A stretch of 64,000 nucleotides of DNA from Gaetbulibacter saemankumensis DSM 17032 (GTDB lineage Bacteria > Bacteroidota > Bacteroidia > Flavobacteriales > Flavobacteriaceae), in contig NZ_AUDV01000006.1 of assembly GCF_000425645.1 (NCBI RefSeq), forward strand, positions 124,001-188,000, given 5' to 3'. The translations under genes and the position numbers were made by a program. Of the stretch, positions 27,541 to 34,762 are shown one piece after another (position 1 is the first letter of the stretch; each line of letters opens with the position of its first letter). The notes below the pieces were generated by a model that was not told the origin of the DNA, made no database searches, and saw nothing but the letters and a program-made list of their open reading frames with translations.

Positions 27541-27573
27541 AAAAACCTCTTACTTTTTATGGAGTAAGAGGTT
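27541..27573. terminator. Hairpin after the FKBP gene with T run on the minus strand
   Basis: AACCTCTTACT (27544-27554) pairs with AGTAAGAGGTT (27563-27573). On the plus strand the hairpin is not followed by T residues; on the minus strand it is (TTTTTT). It may still end the FKBP transcript, but it looks oriented for the opposite strand. Confidence 0.5.
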
Positions 27574-27657
27574 AACTTCCTACTTATATAAATACTCCTA
27601 CATAATAGCTTTCAACACTATTTAATGTTAACTTAGTCTGTCTAATAAAAAGTTAAC

Positions 27658-28290
27658 ATGAAAGTTGTATCAACCAATATTAGCCAACCCAAAACCATAA
27701 TCTGGAATAACAAAAAACTTACCACGGGCATATATAAAACCCCAGACATAAATGGCATCTACTTAGATAAGAATGCCGTTAAACATGATGAAGTGTCTGA
27801 TAAAAAAGTTCATGGTGGTGAATTTAAGGCATGTTACTTATTTTCAAAATCGAATTACGAATACTGGCGAAACCTTTACCCTAACTTAGACTGGAACAAT
27901 GGCATGTTTGGTGAAAATATTACTATCGACCATATGGATGAAACTCAAATTCATATTGGAGATATCTATAAATTAGGTGAGACTTTAGTACAAATAACAC
28001 AACCTAGAGAACCCTGTTATAAACTAGGTATAAAATTTGAATCCCAGGAGGTGTTGCAACAATTTATCAATCACAGTAAACCTGGAACTTATGTGAAGGT
28101 TCTAGAACCCGGAAGCGTAAAAACAGGAGACACATTTACCCTAATAAAATCAGCGGAATCCAGCATTAGTATTGCAGATTTTTTCAAATTATTATATGCT
28201 GAAATTAAAAACAAACATCTAATTGCTAAAATAATTAACAATGAAGCATTACCTTTAAAAAAACGAAAAAGTTTAGAACGATATTTATAA
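27658..28290 (+). CDS. MOSC domain protein (YiiM-like)
   Basis: MOSC domains bind molybdenum cofactor-type sulfur or molybdopterin through a conserved cysteine. The 210-residue protein has KKVHGGEFKACYLFSKSNYEYW (in part), WNNGMFGENITIDHMDE and QPREPCYKLGIKF. The Cys in EPCYKL is the likely ligand residue. The last 50 residues (SISIADFFKLLYAEIKN...LKKRKSLERYL) look like the C-terminal 3-alpha helices of the YiiM family, which reduce N-hydroxylated bases in E. coli. Function as an N-hydroxy reductase component is inferred. It is followed closely by a small hypothetical gene. Confidence 0.9.
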   Translation: MKVVSTNISQPKTIIWNNKKLTTGIYKTPDINGIYLDKNAVKHDEVSDKKVHGGEFKACYLFSKSNYEYWRNLYPNLDWNNGMFGENITIDHMDETQIHIGDIYKLGETLVQITQPREPCYKLGIKFESQEVLQQFINHSKPGTYVKVLEPGSVKTGDTFTLIKSAESSISIADFFKLLYAEIKNKHLIAKIINNEALPLKKRKSLERYL

Positions 28291-28345
28291 AAAGCTTTAT
28301 TAAAATTCCCATTTTTCATTTTTATTTTTTTTGTATATTTAGATT

Positions 28346-28726
28346 ATGCGAACACTACCGAGTAAATTAAAACTTAAAAATTTTAAAGACGTTTATATTT
28401 TAAATAAACCGGAATCTTTTACGAAAATTTTTGATGAAACTGATTATTCGGAATCTTTAGTTACCACCTCATGTGTAGAATGCGCCATTGTATTTGTAGA
28501 AACTAAAGAAGACTTTGTAAACCAAATGCTTACCTTGTTTCCTAGATTACTAGACAACTCTGTTATTTGGGTATTCTACCCCAACGTGACAACAATAAGT
28601 GAAATATCAAAATTGCATATTGAATTCGATTGGGATTTCTTAGGCGATTACCGCTTAAAACCCACTAAGCTATTTACCGTAGACGACACATGGAACGCCA
28701 TTAAAATAAAAAAAATCCTCGTTTAA
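28346..28726 (+). CDS. Hypothetical protein (126 aa)
   Basis: I do not recognise a named domain. It is a mixed alpha/beta sequence starting MRTLPSKLKLKNFKDVYILNKP, with hydrophobic strands (ECAIVFVET, NSVIWVFYPN) and a C-terminal DTWNAIKIKKILV. It has no signal peptide or transmembrane helix. The pattern, with strand-helix alternation and a final FTVDDTWNAIK, recalls short DUF3052-like proteins of Bacteroidota, but this is a guess. It lies between the MOSC gene and the DEAD-box helicase on the same strand, with gaps of 55 and 33 bases. The coding signal (long clean frame, no overlap) is good. Confidence 0.75.
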   Translation: MRTLPSKLKLKNFKDVYILNKPESFTKIFDETDYSESLVTTSCVECAIVFVETKEDFVNQMLTLFPRLLDNSVIWVFYPNVTTISEISKLHIEFDWDFLGDYRLKPTKLFTVDDTWNAIKIKKILV

Positions 28727-28734
28727 AATATACT

Positions 28735-28742
28735 TATCTTTG
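28735..28742 (+). promoter_or_regulatory. −7 element of the DEAD-box helicase gene
   Basis: TATCTTTG matches TAnnTTTG and ends 17 bases before ATG 28760. Confidence 0.7.
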
Positions 28743-28759
28743 TGGCATAAATTTCATAT

Positions 28760-30001
28760 ATGTCATTTAAAGACTTACAATTAAATAAACCAATTTTAAG
28801 AGCAGTAGCCGAAGCTGGTTACGACAACCCAACTTTAGTACAGGAAAAAACTATTCCACATATACTAAATAAAAAAGATGTCATTGTATCGGCACAAACA
28901 GGAACAGGCAAAACAGCCTCTTTTGCCTTACCTATATTGCAACAACTTTTCGACTATCAGGACGCTCCCAAAAAAGGCAAAAAAATTAAAGCCTTAATTA
29001 TAAGTCCCACACGTGAACTTGCTTTACAAATAAGTGAGAACTTTAAAACCTACAGCACATATACTAATTTAAGAACTGCGGTTATTTTTGGAGGTATTTC
29101 TATTGAACCTCAAAAAGACATTTTAAATAAAGGCGTTGATATATTAATTGCCACACCAGGTCGCTTACTCGATTTGCATAAACAGGACATAGTAAATTTA
29201 GATTATGTAGAAACCTTGGTTTTAGATGAGGCCGATCTCATGTTAGATATGGGATTTATTGATGATGTTAAGAAAATTGAACGCCTGTGTACACGCGAAA
29301 AACAGACCTTGCTGTTTTCTGCAACCATCCCTTATAAGGTAGAACAACTTGCCAACAGTATTTTAAAAGATCCTGAGCGTATTGAAGTTTCACAAAATTC
29401 TTCCACAGCGAAAAACATCAATCAAGTCTTATATTATGTGCCTAAACGAAACAAAATCGAACTTTGTTTACATTTATTAAGAAACACAATTAAAGGGAGT
29501 ATTCTAATTTTCAGACGCACAAAATTTGGGGTTAATAAACTTGAAGAAACTTTAATAAAAAACGGTTATAAAGCAGATAGTATCCATGGAGATAAGAGCC
29601 AGCTATTAAGACAAGAGGCTCTAAATAAATTTAAAAACGGTTATGTAAATATTTTAATAGCCACAGATGTGGCTGCACGCGGTATTGATATAAACGAACT
29701 AGATGCTGTGATAAACTTTGACTTACCCAATGTGCCAGAAACCTATGTGCACCGTATAGGTAGAACTGCAAGAGCTGGTAAATCAGGAACGGCCTATTCC
29801 CTATGCTCTGCCGATGAAAAGTCATACATACAAACTATCCAACAACTTATACAATTACAATTGGATGTTATTGAAGATCACCCCTACCCTCTAAACCCAA
29901 AAGCTAAACCCGAAGTTCATAAATCTAAGAAACAAGGAAGCAAACACAAAAAGGGACGCAAAAGTGAAGGGTCTAAAAAGAAAAAGAAGCGTTGGTATTA
30001 A
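28760..30001 (+). CDS. DEAD-box RNA helicase
   Basis: This is an ATP-dependent RNA helicase of 413 residues that remodels RNA structure in ribosome assembly or mRNA decay. The Q-motif region is near the N-terminus (TLVQEKTIPHIL). Motif I AQTGTGKT is at 45-52, PTRELALQ is motif Ia, DEAD is at 156-159, SAT is motif III, and HRIGRTARAGKSG is motif VI. The last 40 residues are a lysine-rich tail (KKQGSKHKKGRKSEGSKKKKKRWY, in part) that probably binds RNA. It resembles RhlE-type enzymes. Its own promoter lies just upstream. Confidence 0.96.
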   Translation: MSFKDLQLNKPILRAVAEAGYDNPTLVQEKTIPHILNKKDVIVSAQTGTGKTASFALPILQQLFDYQDAPKKGKKIKALIISPTRELALQISENFKTYSTYTNLRTAVIFGGISIEPQKDILNKGVDILIATPGRLLDLHKQDIVNLDYVETLVLDEADLMLDMGFIDDVKKIERLCTREKQTLLFSATIPYKVEQLANSILKDPERIEVSQNSSTAKNINQVLYYVPKRNKIELCLHLLRNTIKGSILIFRRTKFGVNKLEETLIKNGYKADSIHGDKSQLLRQEALNKFKNGYVNILIATDVAARGIDINELDAVINFDLPNVPETYVHRIGRTARAGKSGTAYSLCSADEKSYIQTIQQLIQLQLDVIEDHPYPLNPKAKPEVHKSKKQGSKHKKGRKSEGSKKKKKRWY

Positions 30002-30041
30002 GAAATTCTAAACCCTAATATTTTCAGAGTAAGATTAGTCA

Positions 30042-30707
30042 TTATTCAATAGGAAAATCGAAATAAGTACTTGGGAATGGCTCATGTCTTAAAGTATAAT
30101 GCCACCATTCTTTAGGATAATTTCTAAAGCCATGCTTACGCATTATATTCAAAAGCTTTTTTCTATTTTGCTTTTGGGCACTGGTAAGATTATTGAAATA
30201 GATACCTGATATTTCCCCAAAATAATCGAAGGAGCTCCCCATATCTAATGGTTCACCTGTATTACCATCGATTATAGTTAAATCTACTGTACTACCTTTA
30301 CTATGTCCGGAACGTGTTGCAATATATTCTTCTTGGAACAAAAACTCCTTACCTAATTCTGGGTAAAAAACAGCTTTATTAATAGTATCATTTAAATCTT
30401 TAGCCCAGTCAATAAAATGATTTACAGCACGCTGGGGTCTGTAACCATCATATACGCGTAGACATAAATTTTCCTTTTTTAACTCTTCCTGTACTCTTTT
30501 TAAAGCTACCGCCGCCTCATAAGTCAAAATAAGCCGGTTAGCATTATAGCCTTCTATAGATGTGCCCACGAAATTATCAGTAGAATAATATCTTAATTCA
30601 ACATCTAAATTAGGAATAACTTCAGTTGCATAGACAAATTTATCTGGCAACTGAGCAACACATTTTGATATAAAAAAAAATACAAAGATTCGAAAAAGAA
30701 GACCCAT
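30042..30707 (-). CDS. D-alanyl-D-alanine dipeptidase (VanX/DdpX family, M15D)
   Basis: These zinc dipeptidases hydrolyse D-Ala-D-Ala, either to recycle wall fragments or, with VanA-type ligases, for vancomycin resistance. The 221-residue protein has an N-terminal hydrophobic signal (first ~19 residues) and so acts in the periplasm, which fits wall recycling. RSGHSKGSTVDLTIID holds the HxxxxxxD zinc residues and PKEWWHYTL the final E and H. CLRVYDGYRPQRAVNHF is the conserved catalytic Arg region. No van ligase genes are near, so antibiotic resistance should not be assumed. It is convergent with the helicase gene. Confidence 0.93.
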   Translation of the reverse strand: MGLLFRIFVFFFISKCVAQLPDKFVYATEVIPNLDVELRYYSTDNFVGTSIEGYNANRLILTYEAAVALKRVQEELKKENLCLRVYDGYRPQRAVNHFIDWAKDLNDTINKAVFYPELGKEFLFQEEYIATRSGHSKGSTVDLTIIDGNTGEPLDMGSSFDYFGEISGIYFNNLTSAQKQNRKKLLNIMRKHGFRNYPKEWWHYTLRHEPFPSTYFDFPIE

Positions 30708-30765
30708 GTTAATTATTATAAAAAACGAAAATAACTAAAATAAACAGTAAGCAAAAAACAAGGCA

Positions 30766-30795
30766 TAAAAAAAACCGAGTTCCCTCAAACTCGGC
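30766..30795 (-). terminator. Orphan terminator upstream of the VanX-like gene
   Basis: CCGAGTT (30775-30781) pairs with AACTCGG (30788-30794); on the minus strand eight T residues follow. It lies 59 bases before the dipeptidase start codon, so it ends a short upstream transcript or acts as an attenuator. Confidence 0.8.
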
Positions 30796-30907
30796 TTTCT
30801 TTCATTTGCTTTTTATATTATGATGTAGATTTAGGGTCTCTATACCAACGCCATAATGCAAATATTAATTAATTAATCCATTGAACTAAAAAGTATGTTA
30901 TTTAGTA
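30767..30907 (-). ncRNA. Candidate short RNA or leader before the VanX-like gene
   Basis: On the minus strand a TATATTTG −7 element (30913-30920) would start RNA near 30907, and the terminator at 30766-30795 would end it about 140 bases later. Inside, ATTATG at 30817-30822 pairs with CATAAT at 30852-30857. A 16-codon open stretch with W-R-W-Y codons (30818-30868) has no start codon. No −33 element is seen at the right spacing. This is a candidate only. Confidence 0.35.
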
Positions 30908-30912
30908 CACCA

Positions 30913-30920
30913 CAAATATA
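30913..30920 (-). promoter_or_regulatory. −7 element of a minus-strand transcript
   Basis: TATATTTG on the minus strand matches TAnnTTTG; no gene starts within 200 bases downstream, which points to a short RNA or a long leader. Confidence 0.4.
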
Positions 30921-31133
30921 TATTTATTAAACAATACATAACGACAAAAAACACTATAATTCGATGAAATACATCTTTTTTTAACATTTTAGGTTAAAAC
31001 ACATGTTTTAATCGACAAAAAACAAGTGTAAAATCACTAAAAACTCGTGACATTATCACTAAATTTCTTTTTAATTGAGATTAATAATTACAATTTTAAC
31101 ATCTCTAAACTTAAAAATAAATACACCTAATAA

Positions 31134-31160
31134 AAAAAGCATCCATAGCGGATGCTTTTT
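31134..31160. terminator. Orphan hairpin terminator
   Basis: AAAAAGCATCC (31134-31144) pairs with GGATGCTTTTT (31150-31160), loop ATAGC. T runs flank both strands. It is not behind any annotated gene. Confidence 0.7.
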
Positions 31161-31365
31161 AACTAACTAACCAACCAAAAATATGAATTACTTCTAAAGT
31201 TTAAGGTAACTACTCTATAAACTAAATTTTAAGAATGTAATCTCATAACTACACACAACTACCGTGCCAAAACCAAATATTCAATATGAAATTATTTATA
31301 ATTTGGTGTTAGCTTTTAAAAGATTATTATAAGATATTTGTCAGCCTAAAACCAATTTACAATAC

Positions 31366-32061
31366 ATGAAAAAATTATCAATTCTAACCCTTACCCTATT
31401 AATTATATCCTGTAGCAAAACAGAACACGATTTAACCGTAAAGACAAATATTTCCGGATTACAAAAAGGTATCGTATATCTAAAAAAAATGCAGGATACC
31501 TCGTTAATTACTATTGATTCGGTTGTTGTTAGTGGAAATCCACAAATAGAATTATATAGCCCTATTGAATCACCAGAAATATTCTTTTTAGATTTAGATA
31601 AAAATTCTAGTGAATCGGAACGAATCGCTTTCTTTGCTGACAAAGGAGTTACTGAGATTACTACATCGATTAAAAACTTCACAGGAGATGCCAAGATTAA
31701 CGGTTCTAAGCAACAAGAGCTATTGGCACAATACAAAAAAATGATGACACGATTTAATCATCAAAATTTAGATCTTATAAAAGCAGAGTTTGAAGCTAAA
31801 AAGGATAATAACAGTTCTAAAGTTGATAGTATTCAAGCACAATATAAGAGTCTCTTAAAAAGAAAGTACCTTTTCACGGTAAATTTTGCTTTAAACAATA
31901 AAGACAGTGAAGTGGCTCCTTATTTAGCTTTAACCGAAATATACAATGCTAAAATTAATTTATTAGACACCATTAACAACTCGCTTACAGATAATGTAAA
32001 AAACTCAAAATACGGTCAAAAACTTCAAGCCTATATTGAGGATATAAAAAAATCAGAATAA
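31366..32061 (+). CDS. DUF4369 domain lipoprotein
   Basis: This is a 231-residue lipoprotein. MKKLSILTLTLLIISC is a lipoprotein signal ending at Cys16. LTVKTNISGLQKGIVYLKKMQDTSLITIDSVVVSG (in part) is the start of a DUF4369 domain, which in Bacteroidota usually precedes a thioredoxin-like (AhpC/TSA) domain. Here the thioredoxin part is absent and the C-terminal half is helical, with many Lys and Gln. The protein is therefore a DUF4369-only form anchored at the cell envelope; its role is unknown. It has a long AT-rich leader and a good terminator at 32085-32119. Confidence 0.82.
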   Translation: MKKLSILTLTLLIISCSKTEHDLTVKTNISGLQKGIVYLKKMQDTSLITIDSVVVSGNPQIELYSPIESPEIFFLDLDKNSSESERIAFFADKGVTEITTSIKNFTGDAKINGSKQQELLAQYKKMMTRFNHQNLDLIKAEFEAKKDNNSSKVDSIQAQYKSLLKRKYLFTVNFALNNKDSEVAPYLALTEIYNAKINLLDTINNSLTDNVKNSKYGQKLQAYIEDIKKSE

Positions 32062-32084
32062 TAAAACACTTAAAATATAAGTAT

Positions 32085-32119
32085 AAAAAAAGACCTTCAA
32101 ATTGAAGGTCTTTTTTTTT
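32085..32119 (+). terminator. Intrinsic terminator of the DUF4369 gene
   Basis: AGACCTTCAA (32091-32100) pairs with TTGAAGGTCT (32102-32111), followed by a run of T residues up to 32119. It also separates the gene from tRNA-Thr on the other strand. Confidence 0.88.
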
Positions 32120-32129
32120 GCTTTTGAAG

Positions 32130-32203
32130 AGCCGATGGAGGGACTCGAACCCACGACCTGCTGATTACAAATCAGCTGCTCTAGCCAGCTGAGCTACATC
32201 GGC
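32130..32203 (-). tRNA. tRNA-Thr (anticodon TGT)
   Basis: A cloverleaf is readable on the minus strand: acceptor GCCGATG with CATCGGC, D arm from GCTCAGCTGGCTAGAGC, anticodon loop TTTGTAA (anticodon TGT), and T loop GTTCGAGTC. The 74 bases end with discriminator U; CCA is not encoded. It differs from the second tRNA-Thr(TGT) at 54778-54851 only by the acceptor pair 7-66 (G-C here, A-U there). Confidence 0.97.
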
Positions 32204-32263
32204 GATTGCGGGTGCAAATATAACACGTATAATTATATTTGCAAGCCTTTAATCAAAAAAAAA

Positions 32264-32533
32264 TTAACTTAAATTATTAATTTTTTCAATCAATGCCCTT
32301 CCCTTAGATTCAAGTTCTTGATTTATAGACTTAAAGTGTGCCTTTGCATTATCAACATTTTTTTCATTAACCTTTACAATTAATTCATCAAAGGTTGCGA
32401 TAGCTTCATCTATAATTGCTTCACTCTTCTTAGTATCCTTATCTGTGTTTGCGAATTCCCACACATAAACTGCTTCAATAATATCGCCTAAAACATAATT
32501 AATGTCTTTCTTTAGGTCTCTTACATTTGCCAT
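32264..32533 (-). CDS. Small conserved-looking hypothetical protein (89 aa)
   Basis: I do not recognise a named family. The sequence is almost entirely alpha-helical (MANVRDLKKDINYVLGDIIEAVYVWE..., then SEAIIDEAIATFDELIVKVNEKNVDNAKAHF in part, ending LIEKINNLS). It has no signal, cysteine or enzymatic motif and probably folds as a small helical bundle. It is monocistronic, 60 bases from tRNA-Thr. The ATG at 32533 is the only good start. Similar short helical proteins occur in flavobacteria, but I cannot confirm homology here. Confidence 0.72.
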   Translation of the reverse strand: MANVRDLKKDINYVLGDIIEAVYVWEFANTDKDTKKSEAIIDEAIATFDELIVKVNEKNVDNAKAHFKSINQELESKGRALIEKINNLS

Positions 32534-32625
32534 AATTAAATAAATTTATTTGCTACAAAATTACATTAATCCTAAATAAAATCAGGTATTTTTATTTTAT
32601 TAAATTATAATTAAAAATTAATTCT

Positions 32626-32633
32626 TAAATTTA
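32626..32633 (+). promoter_or_regulatory. Near-consensus −7 element before a basic micro-ORF
   Basis: TAAATTTA differs from TAnnTTTG at the last base and ends 5 bases before the ATG at 32639, so the message would be leaderless. Confidence 0.3.
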
Positions 32634-32638
32634 CATCG

Positions 32639-32758
32639 ATGAGCACATTATGTATGTCATATAAACACTATTCAACCCGAATTTCACAACAGTGGAAGTT
32701 GGTCGCTATTGCTATGTTTAAAAAAACATTCTCGCGTGTGCATCTCAAGTTAAAATAA
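32639..32758 (+). CDS. Basic micro-ORF, 39 aa
   Basis: This is a short frame starting MSTLCMSYKHYSTRISQQWK and ending TFSRVHLKLK, with six Lys, two Arg, two His and no acidic residue. It may start leaderless (−7 element at 32626-32633) and is followed after 20 bases by a perfect terminator (32779-32812), so it lies in a compact transcription unit. A second ATG in frame at 32654 gives 34 residues. No family is recognised. The unit could also be a small RNA whose ORF is accidental, so the call is tentative. Confidence 0.4.
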   Translation: MSTLCMSYKHYSTRISQQWKLVAIAMFKKTFSRVHLKLK

Positions 32759-32778
32759 ATTGAATATTTATATATAAC

Positions 32779-32812
32779 CAAAAGGTGCTTTTTTAAAAGC
32801 ACCTTTTTTTTT
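32779..32812 (+). terminator. Strong intrinsic terminator after the 39-aa ORF
   Basis: AAAGGTGCTTTT (32781-32792) pairs with AAAAGCACCTTT (32795-32806), followed by T residues. Confidence 0.9.
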
Positions 32813-32841
32813 ACATCTGTTTAACCCTAAAAATTAAAATT

Positions 32842-32955
32842 ATGAAAACCATTATTCAAAAAGTCAAAAAAATGATTCAGTTTTTATGTGCCATTCGTTA
32901 TACGCAAAATGCATCGAATAATTACAGACTCACACCCCTATTGTTATACCCTTAA
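32842..32955 (+). CDS. Basic micro-ORF, 37 aa, upstream of a hypothetical gene
   Basis: The frame begins MKTIIQKVKKMIQFLCAIRY and ends NNYRLTPLLLYP; it has four Lys, two Arg and no acidic residue. Its stop is 12 bases before the ATG of the next gene (32968), on the same strand, so it could be a leader ORF or a small cotranscribed protein. TACATCTG (32812-32819) is one mismatch from TAnnTTTG. No family is recognised; a coding role is uncertain. Confidence 0.35.
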   Translation: MKTIIQKVKKMIQFLCAIRYTQNASNNYRLTPLLLYP

Positions 32956-32967
32956 AATTTAAATATT

Positions 32968-33339
32968 ATGAGTACTCCAATACATACGAACGCACCTTTT
33001 AAAGTAACGAAAGAAACAAGTAACGCTAACGGATTTTTATTACCAAGCACACTTTATAATGAAGTAAAACATATTGCGTCAATTCCTGTTAAAGGCTTTT
33101 ATGCACAGGACATTCCAAACTTTACTGATTACAAATTTAAAATGCATAAAAATGCATTTATTAACGATAAACTTACTATTCAAGCTCAATTGGTAAAACA
33201 AAACACCAATGGTTATTTAGTAAATATTATTGTTACTAAACAAAAAAACACCTTAAATCATCAAGAAATGATTTGTAGTGCATTTTTTCTCTTCCCAGCA
33301 GAATCATTAGAGATTGAAGAAAGTAAAACTGCTTGCTAA
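32968..33339 (+). CDS. Hypothetical protein (123 aa), possibly hotdog-like
   Basis: I do not recognise the family with certainty. The sequence has an extended N-terminus (MSTPIHTNAPFKVTKETSNANGFLLPSTL) and then beta-rich parts: IPVKGFYAQDIPNF, INDKLTIQAQLVKQNTNGYLVNIIVTKQ (in part) and MICSAFFLFP. The order of strands after NDKLTI resembles the back half of a hotdog-fold thioesterase or dehydratase, but the central helix is not clear. It has no signal peptide. The neighbours are two micro-ORFs and a shared terminator with manA, so the context does not help. Confidence 0.65.
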   Translation: MSTPIHTNAPFKVTKETSNANGFLLPSTLYNEVKHIASIPVKGFYAQDIPNFTDYKFKMHKNAFINDKLTIQAQLVKQNTNGYLVNIIVTKQKNTLNHQEMICSAFFLFPAESLEIEESKTAC

Positions 33340-33342
33340 CTA

Positions 33343-33374
33343 AAAATCCCAAGTCAATAACTTGGGATTTTATC
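33343..33374. terminator. Bidirectional terminator between the 123-aa gene and manA
   Basis: AAAATCCCAAGT (33343-33354) pairs with ACTTGGGATTTT (33360-33371), followed by T residues on each strand; the flanking genes are convergent. Confidence 0.88.
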
Positions 33375-33376
33375 TT

Positions 33377-34348
33377 TTAAACATAAACTTCTAATAGTGT
33401 AGCATTATCAGAGTTTATCTCGTATTCCTTAATGGATGCCGGAATCAATATGGTTTCTCCCTTTTTTACTCTTTCTTTGAATCCATTAGCAACAATAGTT
33501 GCCTGACCATCAACGCACATGTAAATAAGAAAAGAATCGTGATTATTTTCTTTTCGCAACAAGGTATTTACGACTAGATAACTCGTTGTAAAATAAGGAC
33601 AGCTAACCATCTGGTTAGATTGATTTGGTGTTCTGGCATAAGAAATACGAAAGTTGTCTGGCATATTAAAATCGATGGCATCAATTGCCAAGTCGTTGTG
33701 CAATTCACGTTCATTGCCTTCATCGTCTACCCTATCCCAATCGTATACGCGGTAGGTTATATCACTGGTTTGTTGAATTTCGGCAACCATCACACCAGCT
33801 CCTATAGCATGAACCCGGCCAACCTCAATAAAATAGGTGTCACCTGTTTTAACTTTATCAAAGTTTAAAATTTTAGTGAGCGTTTTATTTTCAAGATGTT
33901 CTAAATATTTTTCTGGTGTCATATCCTGATTAAAGCCAACTATTAAATTAGAATCTTCATCGGCTTGAAAGACATACCACATTTCCGTCTTTCCGAAGGA
34001 ATTGTGCCTTTTAGCTGCTAACTCATCATTAGGGTGTAACTGAATTGACAAATCTTCTTTAGCATCGATAAACTTAATAAGTAAAGGGAATTTATTTTGA
34101 AAGACCTTATAATTCTTATTACCTATTAAATCTGATTTATAGGCATTCAACAATTCCTTTAATGATTGCCCTTTTAATTCCCCATTACAAACAATCGAGG
34201 TGTCTCCATCCACATCACTTATCTCCCAACTTTCACCAATATTTGGCAAGCTGCTTTCCTTGTTTAAAATAGTTTTTAATTTCTGTCCACCCCATATTTT
34301 ATCTTTCAAAATGGGCGTGAATTTTAAAGGGTATAGTGCATTCGTCAT
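33377..34348 (-). CDS. manA: Mannose-6-phosphate isomerase, class I
   Basis: ManA interconverts fructose-6-phosphate and mannose-6-phosphate, feeding GDP-mannose for surface glycans. The 323-residue zinc cupin matches the short class I type. QLHPNDELAAKRHNSFGKTEMWYV (in part) carries the zinc-binding Gln and His and the conserved Glu, GRVHAIGAGVMVAEIQQTSDITYRVYDWDR (in part) the remaining His and the substrate Arg, and WEISDVDGD is the usual N-terminal part. It follows queD by three bases and closes the idi-queD-manA operon. Confidence 0.96.
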   Translation of the reverse strand: MTNALYPLKFTPILKDKIWGGQKLKTILNKESSLPNIGESWEISDVDGDTSIVCNGELKGQSLKELLNAYKSDLIGNKNYKVFQNKFPLLIKFIDAKEDLSIQLHPNDELAAKRHNSFGKTEMWYVFQADEDSNLIVGFNQDMTPEKYLEHLENKTLTKILNFDKVKTGDTYFIEVGRVHAIGAGVMVAEIQQTSDITYRVYDWDRVDDEGNERELHNDLAIDAIDFNMPDNFRISYARTPNQSNQMVSCPYFTTSYLVVNTLLRKENNHDSFLIYMCVDGQATIVANGFKERVKKGETILIPASIKEYEINSDNATLLEVYV

Positions 34349-34351
34349 AGG

Positions 34352-34762
34352 CTATTTTCCTGAATAGGACACAAAGTTACGAGGCGTTTCATAGAGTGTA
34401 ATATCTAAATCTAAAGTAGCCTCAAGTCGTGGTTTTATTTTATTATAAATTATTACAGCAATGTTCTCAGCTGTTGGATTTAAGTTTTTAAATGCTTCAA
34501 CTTCAACATTTAAATTTTTGTGATCGAAAGCGTCTTCAACCTCTTCTTTTATGATGTCTTTGAGAATTTTCATGTCGATTACAAATCCTGTTTCAGGATC
34601 AATTTCACCTGTAACACTTACTACGAGTTCATAATTATGACCATGAAAATGAGGGTTATTACACTTTCCGAATACAGCATCATTCTTTTCGAAAGACCAA
34701 TCTTTACGATACAATCGATGTGCTGCATTGAAATGTGCGCGTCTACTAACCGTTACTCTCAT
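34352..34762 (-). CDS. queD: 6-pyruvoyl-tetrahydropterin synthase / QueD family
   Basis: This T-fold enzyme converts dihydroneopterin triphosphate to 6-carboxytetrahydropterin (queuosine pathway) or to a pyruvoyl-pterin. In the 136 residues, H15 (FNAAH), H40 and H42 (HFHGH) are the zinc ligands and C34 (FGKCNN) the active-site cysteine, as in QueD. HKNLN near residue 103 is conserved, and a Glu near the end (LYETPRN) binds the pterin. Its ATG overlaps the idi stop (ATGA), so translation is coupled. Queuosine genes are not adjacent, so the pathway is likely but not proven. Confidence 0.93.
   Translation of the reverse strand: MRVTVSRRAHFNAAHRLYRKDWSFEKNDAVFGKCNNPHFHGHNYELVVSVTGEIDPETGFVIDMKILKDIIKEEVEDAFDHKNLNVEVEAFKNLNPTAENIAVIIYNKIKPRLEATLDLDITLYETPRNFVSYSGK

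Larger units (their letters stand above)
30708..31365. other. 658-base intergenic region with two orphan terminators
   Basis: No persuasive ORF is present on either strand. It holds a minus-strand −7 element (30913-30920), a minus-oriented terminator (30766-30795) and a second hairpin at 31134-31160. It also has an inverted repeat TTAAAACA/TGTTTTAA at 30994-31011. The stretch 31160-31365 is the leader of the DUF4369 gene, and GATATTTG at 31333-31340 is its best −7 candidate. Confidence 0.45.

Noticed and set aside
30042-30707. VanX-type dipeptidase as part of a vancomycin resistance cluster
   Set aside because: No VanA/VanH-type ligase or dehydrogenase and no VanRS pair is nearby; the protein has a signal sequence, which fits wall recycling better.
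30818-30871. A short minus-strand frame with W-R-W-Y codons before a terminator, like a tryptophan leader peptide
   Set aside because: The frame between its upstream TAA and the stop has no ATG, GTG or TTG, so it cannot be a normal leader peptide; the downstream gene is also unrelated to tryptophan. It is kept only as part of the orphan RNA finding.
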